From assembly GCA_002308555.1 (NCBI GenBank), contig DBWD01000085.1:1-5857 (forward strand): 5,857 bases of DNA. Reading direction: 5' to 3'. Within the stretch, counting starts at the first letter, position 1, and each line of letters begins with the position of its first letter. This document shows, in pieces, positions 3,921 to 5,857 of the stretch. The notes beneath the pieces are model-generated. The model made no database searches and was not told the origin of the DNA. It was given only the letters and a program-made list of their open reading frames with translations. The DNA comes from a bacterium UBP3_UBA1247 (GTDB lineage Bacteria > UBA3054). Both the position numbers and the translations under genes were made by a program.

Positions 3921-5857
3921 ATGAAACGCACTAAAAAAGGCAATATAGAGGAAGTTTACTGCGGAAAATTCGGTGAATTTCCCTTACCGCCCCTGACGGC
4001 GGTCCAGCGCGAATCTTACGCTCAGTTCCTGCAGCAGGACAAAATGCCCGAAGAACGCAAGCAGGAAGGTCTGCAGCAGCTTTTTACCAAGGCTTTCCCC
4101 ATCGAGAGCAACAATAAGAAGCTGAGAATGGAATTCGTACACTATTCCTTTGGCGCCCCCAAGTATTCCATCGACGAATGCAAGCGCCGCGGGAAAACGT
4201 ACGAAGTGGCCATCAAGGCCAAACTGAGAGTGGTGGGGAAGCAGGGCACTGAAGACGTCATCAAGGAAGACAACGTCAACCTTGGCATGATCCCCATGAT
4301 GACGGACAACGGGACCTTCATCATCAACGGTGTGGAGCGCGTCATCGTCAGCCAGCTCCAGCGTTCCCCCGGCATCTATTACCTGGAGAACCAGCACCCC
4401 ACGGGCGTGCCCCTTTACGGGTTCACCCTGATCCCCAGCCGCGGCACCTGGCTGGAGGCCACCTTCGACCTTAAGAACAACATTTACATCAGCGTGGACC
4501 GCCGCCACTCCAGAAGAAGAGTGAGAGCCACCACGCTCCTCAGGGCCCTGGAGTACGAAAGGGACGAGCAGCTCCTGGATCTTTTCTACAAGGACAAGAC
4601 CAGCGAACGCAAGGTCACCGAGACCAACATCAAGAATCTGGAAGGCCTGTTCCTGAGCCAGAAAGTGACGGTTGGCGACGAGGTCCTGGAAAAGGCCACC
4701 GAGCTGACCGAGGAATACCTGAAGACGCTCCTCAAGGGCGGCGTGGCCAGGATCAAAGTTTACGACGTTCCGGCCGGCTCCCCGGTCCTCCGCATGATCC
4801 ATGACGAGAACGAGGAATACAAGCAGAGGGGCGGAACCTCCAACGAGGCCATCAGAAACCGCCACAAAGAAGCGCTGCGCGAGATCTACCACCGCTTCCA
4901 GCCCGGCGAACAGTTCAGCCAGGAACAGGCGGAAAGGGCCCTGAGGCGTCTTTTCTTCGAGCCCGCCACCTACGATCTCAGCGACGTCGGCCGCTTCAAA
5001 TTCAACGGCAAGCTCGGCCTTAACATGGACGAGGAGGAACTCAAGCGCACCACCCTGAACACCACCGACATCGTGGAAGCGCTCTCCTATCTGCTCGACC
5101 TGGCCGCCGGCAACGAGAAATCCTCCAGGCATCCCGAGATCGACGTCAAGATGGACGACATCGACCACCTTGGCAACAGGCGCATCCGCCCGGTGGGCGA
5201 ACTTGTCGCCAACCAGTGCCGCATCGCCCTGGCCAGGATGGACCGCTACATCAAGGACCGCATGACGAACCAGACGACCACTCAGCAGCAGGAAGTCCCG
5301 CTGCCCGAGAAACTCGTCAACCCCCGCATTCTCTCCAACCTTATGCGCGACTTCTTCGGCCGCTCCCAGCTGTCCCAGTTCATGGACCAGCTGAACCCGC
5401 TGGCCGAGCTGACGCACAAGCGCCGCCTCTCCGCTCTGGGCCCCGGCGGTCTCAACAGGGACCGCGCCGGCTTCAAGGTCCGCGACGTGCACAACAGCCA
5501 CTACGGCCGTATCTGCCCGATCGAGACCCCGGAAGGCGCCAACATCGGTCTTATCGCTTCCATGAGCACGTACATGAAGACCAACAAGTACGGTTTCATG
5601 GAAACCCCCTATCTGGAAGTTAAGAATTGCAAAGTTACCGACAAGGTCAAATACCTCTCGGCTAACGAAGAAGAGAAATATACCATCGCCCAGGCCAACG
5701 CTCTGAGGGACAAGAACGGCAAGTTCGTGCTGAAGGAAGGCATCAAAGCCCGCAAAAACGGCGACTTCAAGGAAGTCAAAGCCACCGACATCCAGTACAT
5801 CGACGTGTCGCCGAAACAGATCGTCTCCATCGCCGCAGGCCTCATTCCCTTCCTGGA
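3921..5857 (+). CDS. rpoB: DNA-directed RNA polymerase subunit beta (N-terminal 645 residues; 3' end beyond the window)
   Basis: RpoB forms one pincer of the RNA polymerase core and half of its active-site cleft. The frame opens at ATG 3921 and runs to the window edge. An in-frame TAA at 3903-3905 leaves no other ATG, GTG or TTG start upstream, yet no Shine-Dalgarno is visible. Recognisable parts are the protrusion with 'MTDNGTFIINGVERVIVSQL' (127-146), the lobe (about 150-415) and 'DDIDHLGNRRIRPVGE' (412-427). The rifampicin pocket 'SQLSQFMDQ' to 'THKRRLSALGPGGL' (482-511) and 'ETPEGANIGLI' (535-545) follow. Residues equivalent to E. coli D516, H526, R529, S531 and L533 are wild type, so rifampicin sensitivity is expected. 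The lobe insertion is about 40 residues shorter than in E. coli, and there is extra sequence around 392-411 and 448-462. AGA/AGG arginine codons are frequent here, unlike in the ribosomal protein genes. Catalytic C-terminal regions are outside the window. Confidence 0.96.
   Translation, partial: MKRTKKGNIEEVYCGKFGEFPLPPLTAVQRESYAQFLQQDKMPEERKQEGLQQLFTKAFPIESNNKKLRMEFVHYSFGAPKYSIDECKRRGKTYEVAIKAKLRVVGKQGTEDVIKEDNVNLGMIPMMTDNGTFIINGVERVIVSQLQRSPGIYYLENQHPTGVPLYGFTLIPSRGTWLEATFDLKNNIYISVDRRHSRRRVRATTLLRALEYERDEQLLDLFYKDKTSERKVTETNIKNLEGLFLSQKVTVGDEVLEKATELTEEYLKTLLKGGVARIKVYDVPAGSPVLRMIHDENEEYKQRGGTSNEAIRNRHKEALREIYHRFQPGEQFSQEQAERALRRLFFEPATYDLSDVGRFKFNGKLGLNMDEEELKRTTLNTTDIVEALSYLLDLAAGNEKSSRHPEIDVKMDDIDHLGNRRIRPVGELVANQCRIALARMDRYIKDRMTNQTTTQQQEVPLPEKLVNPRILSNLMRDFFGRSQLSQFMDQLNPLAELTHKRRLSALGPGGLNRDRAGFKVRDVHNSHYGRICPIETPEGANIGLIASMSTYMKTNKYGFMETPYLEVKNCKVTDKVKYLSANEEEKYTIAQANALRDKNGKFVLKEGIKARKNGDFKEVKATDIQYIDVSPKQIVSIAAGLIPFL

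Noticed and set aside
3984..5501. A 505-codon open frame on the minus strand opposite rpoB
   Set aside because: It mirrors the rpoB codon pattern and its Val/Gly/Leu/Asp-rich translation shows no recognisable domain; rpoB is certain on the other strand.
1..5857. Search for an undescribed defence, mobile or multi-gene system
   Set aside because: Apart from the truncated glycosidase, every gene belongs to a universally conserved cluster; no terminal repeats, transposase, CRISPR-like repeats or unknown small genes were seen.

Overview
This window is a bacterial chromosomal segment carrying the conserved secE-nusG-rplK-rplA-rplJ-rplL-rpoB cluster on the + strand (641 to the right edge). It couples the protein-export channel, a transcription elongation factor, the L11/L1 and L10/L12 stalk proteins of the large ribosomal subunit, and the beta subunit of RNA polymerase. 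On the left (1-464), a gene truncated by the window edge runs on the - strand. It resembles the N-terminal part of a TIM-barrel glycoside hydrolase of the kind with a 'YDE.NWPSG' motif. The coding DNA is GC-rich by eye. The glycosidase next to a housekeeping cluster, together with the RpoB and NusG indels, suggests a member of the PVC group (Lentisphaerota, Verrucomicrobiota or Kiritimatiellota), but this is a low-confidence inference from memory of protein families.

Layout: 1-464 glycosidase (-, 3' end off the window). 465-640 is a divergent intergenic region with a near-consensus housekeeping promoter (TTGACA/TATCAT) for the cluster. secE 641-850, nusG 890-1543 and rplK 1607-2032 follow, the last after a short GC-rich leader. 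rplA 2037-2735 and rplJ 2755-3297 are tightly packed. An AT-rich, foldable 121-nt spacer separates rplJ from rplL (3419-3802). A 118-nt spacer with two hairpins, one long and GC-rich, precedes rpoB (3921 to the edge, 645 codons visible, 3' end missing).

The genes look like one transcription unit read from the secE promoter. Output is probably tuned inside the spacers: a strong ribosome-binding site for rplL (L12 is needed in several copies per ribosome) and a terminator-like or RNase III-like hairpin before rpoB. Unlike E. coli, there is almost no space between rplA and rplJ, so the usual promoter plus L10-binding leader has no room there. tuf, tRNA-Trp and rpmG, which often sit just upstream of secE, are absent.

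I found no mobile element, CRISPR array, RNA gene or undescribed multi-gene system. The items of interest are regulatory features of the spacers, the expanded NusG, the missing Shine-Dalgarno sequences before secE and rpoB, and a lysine-codon switch inside rplA.
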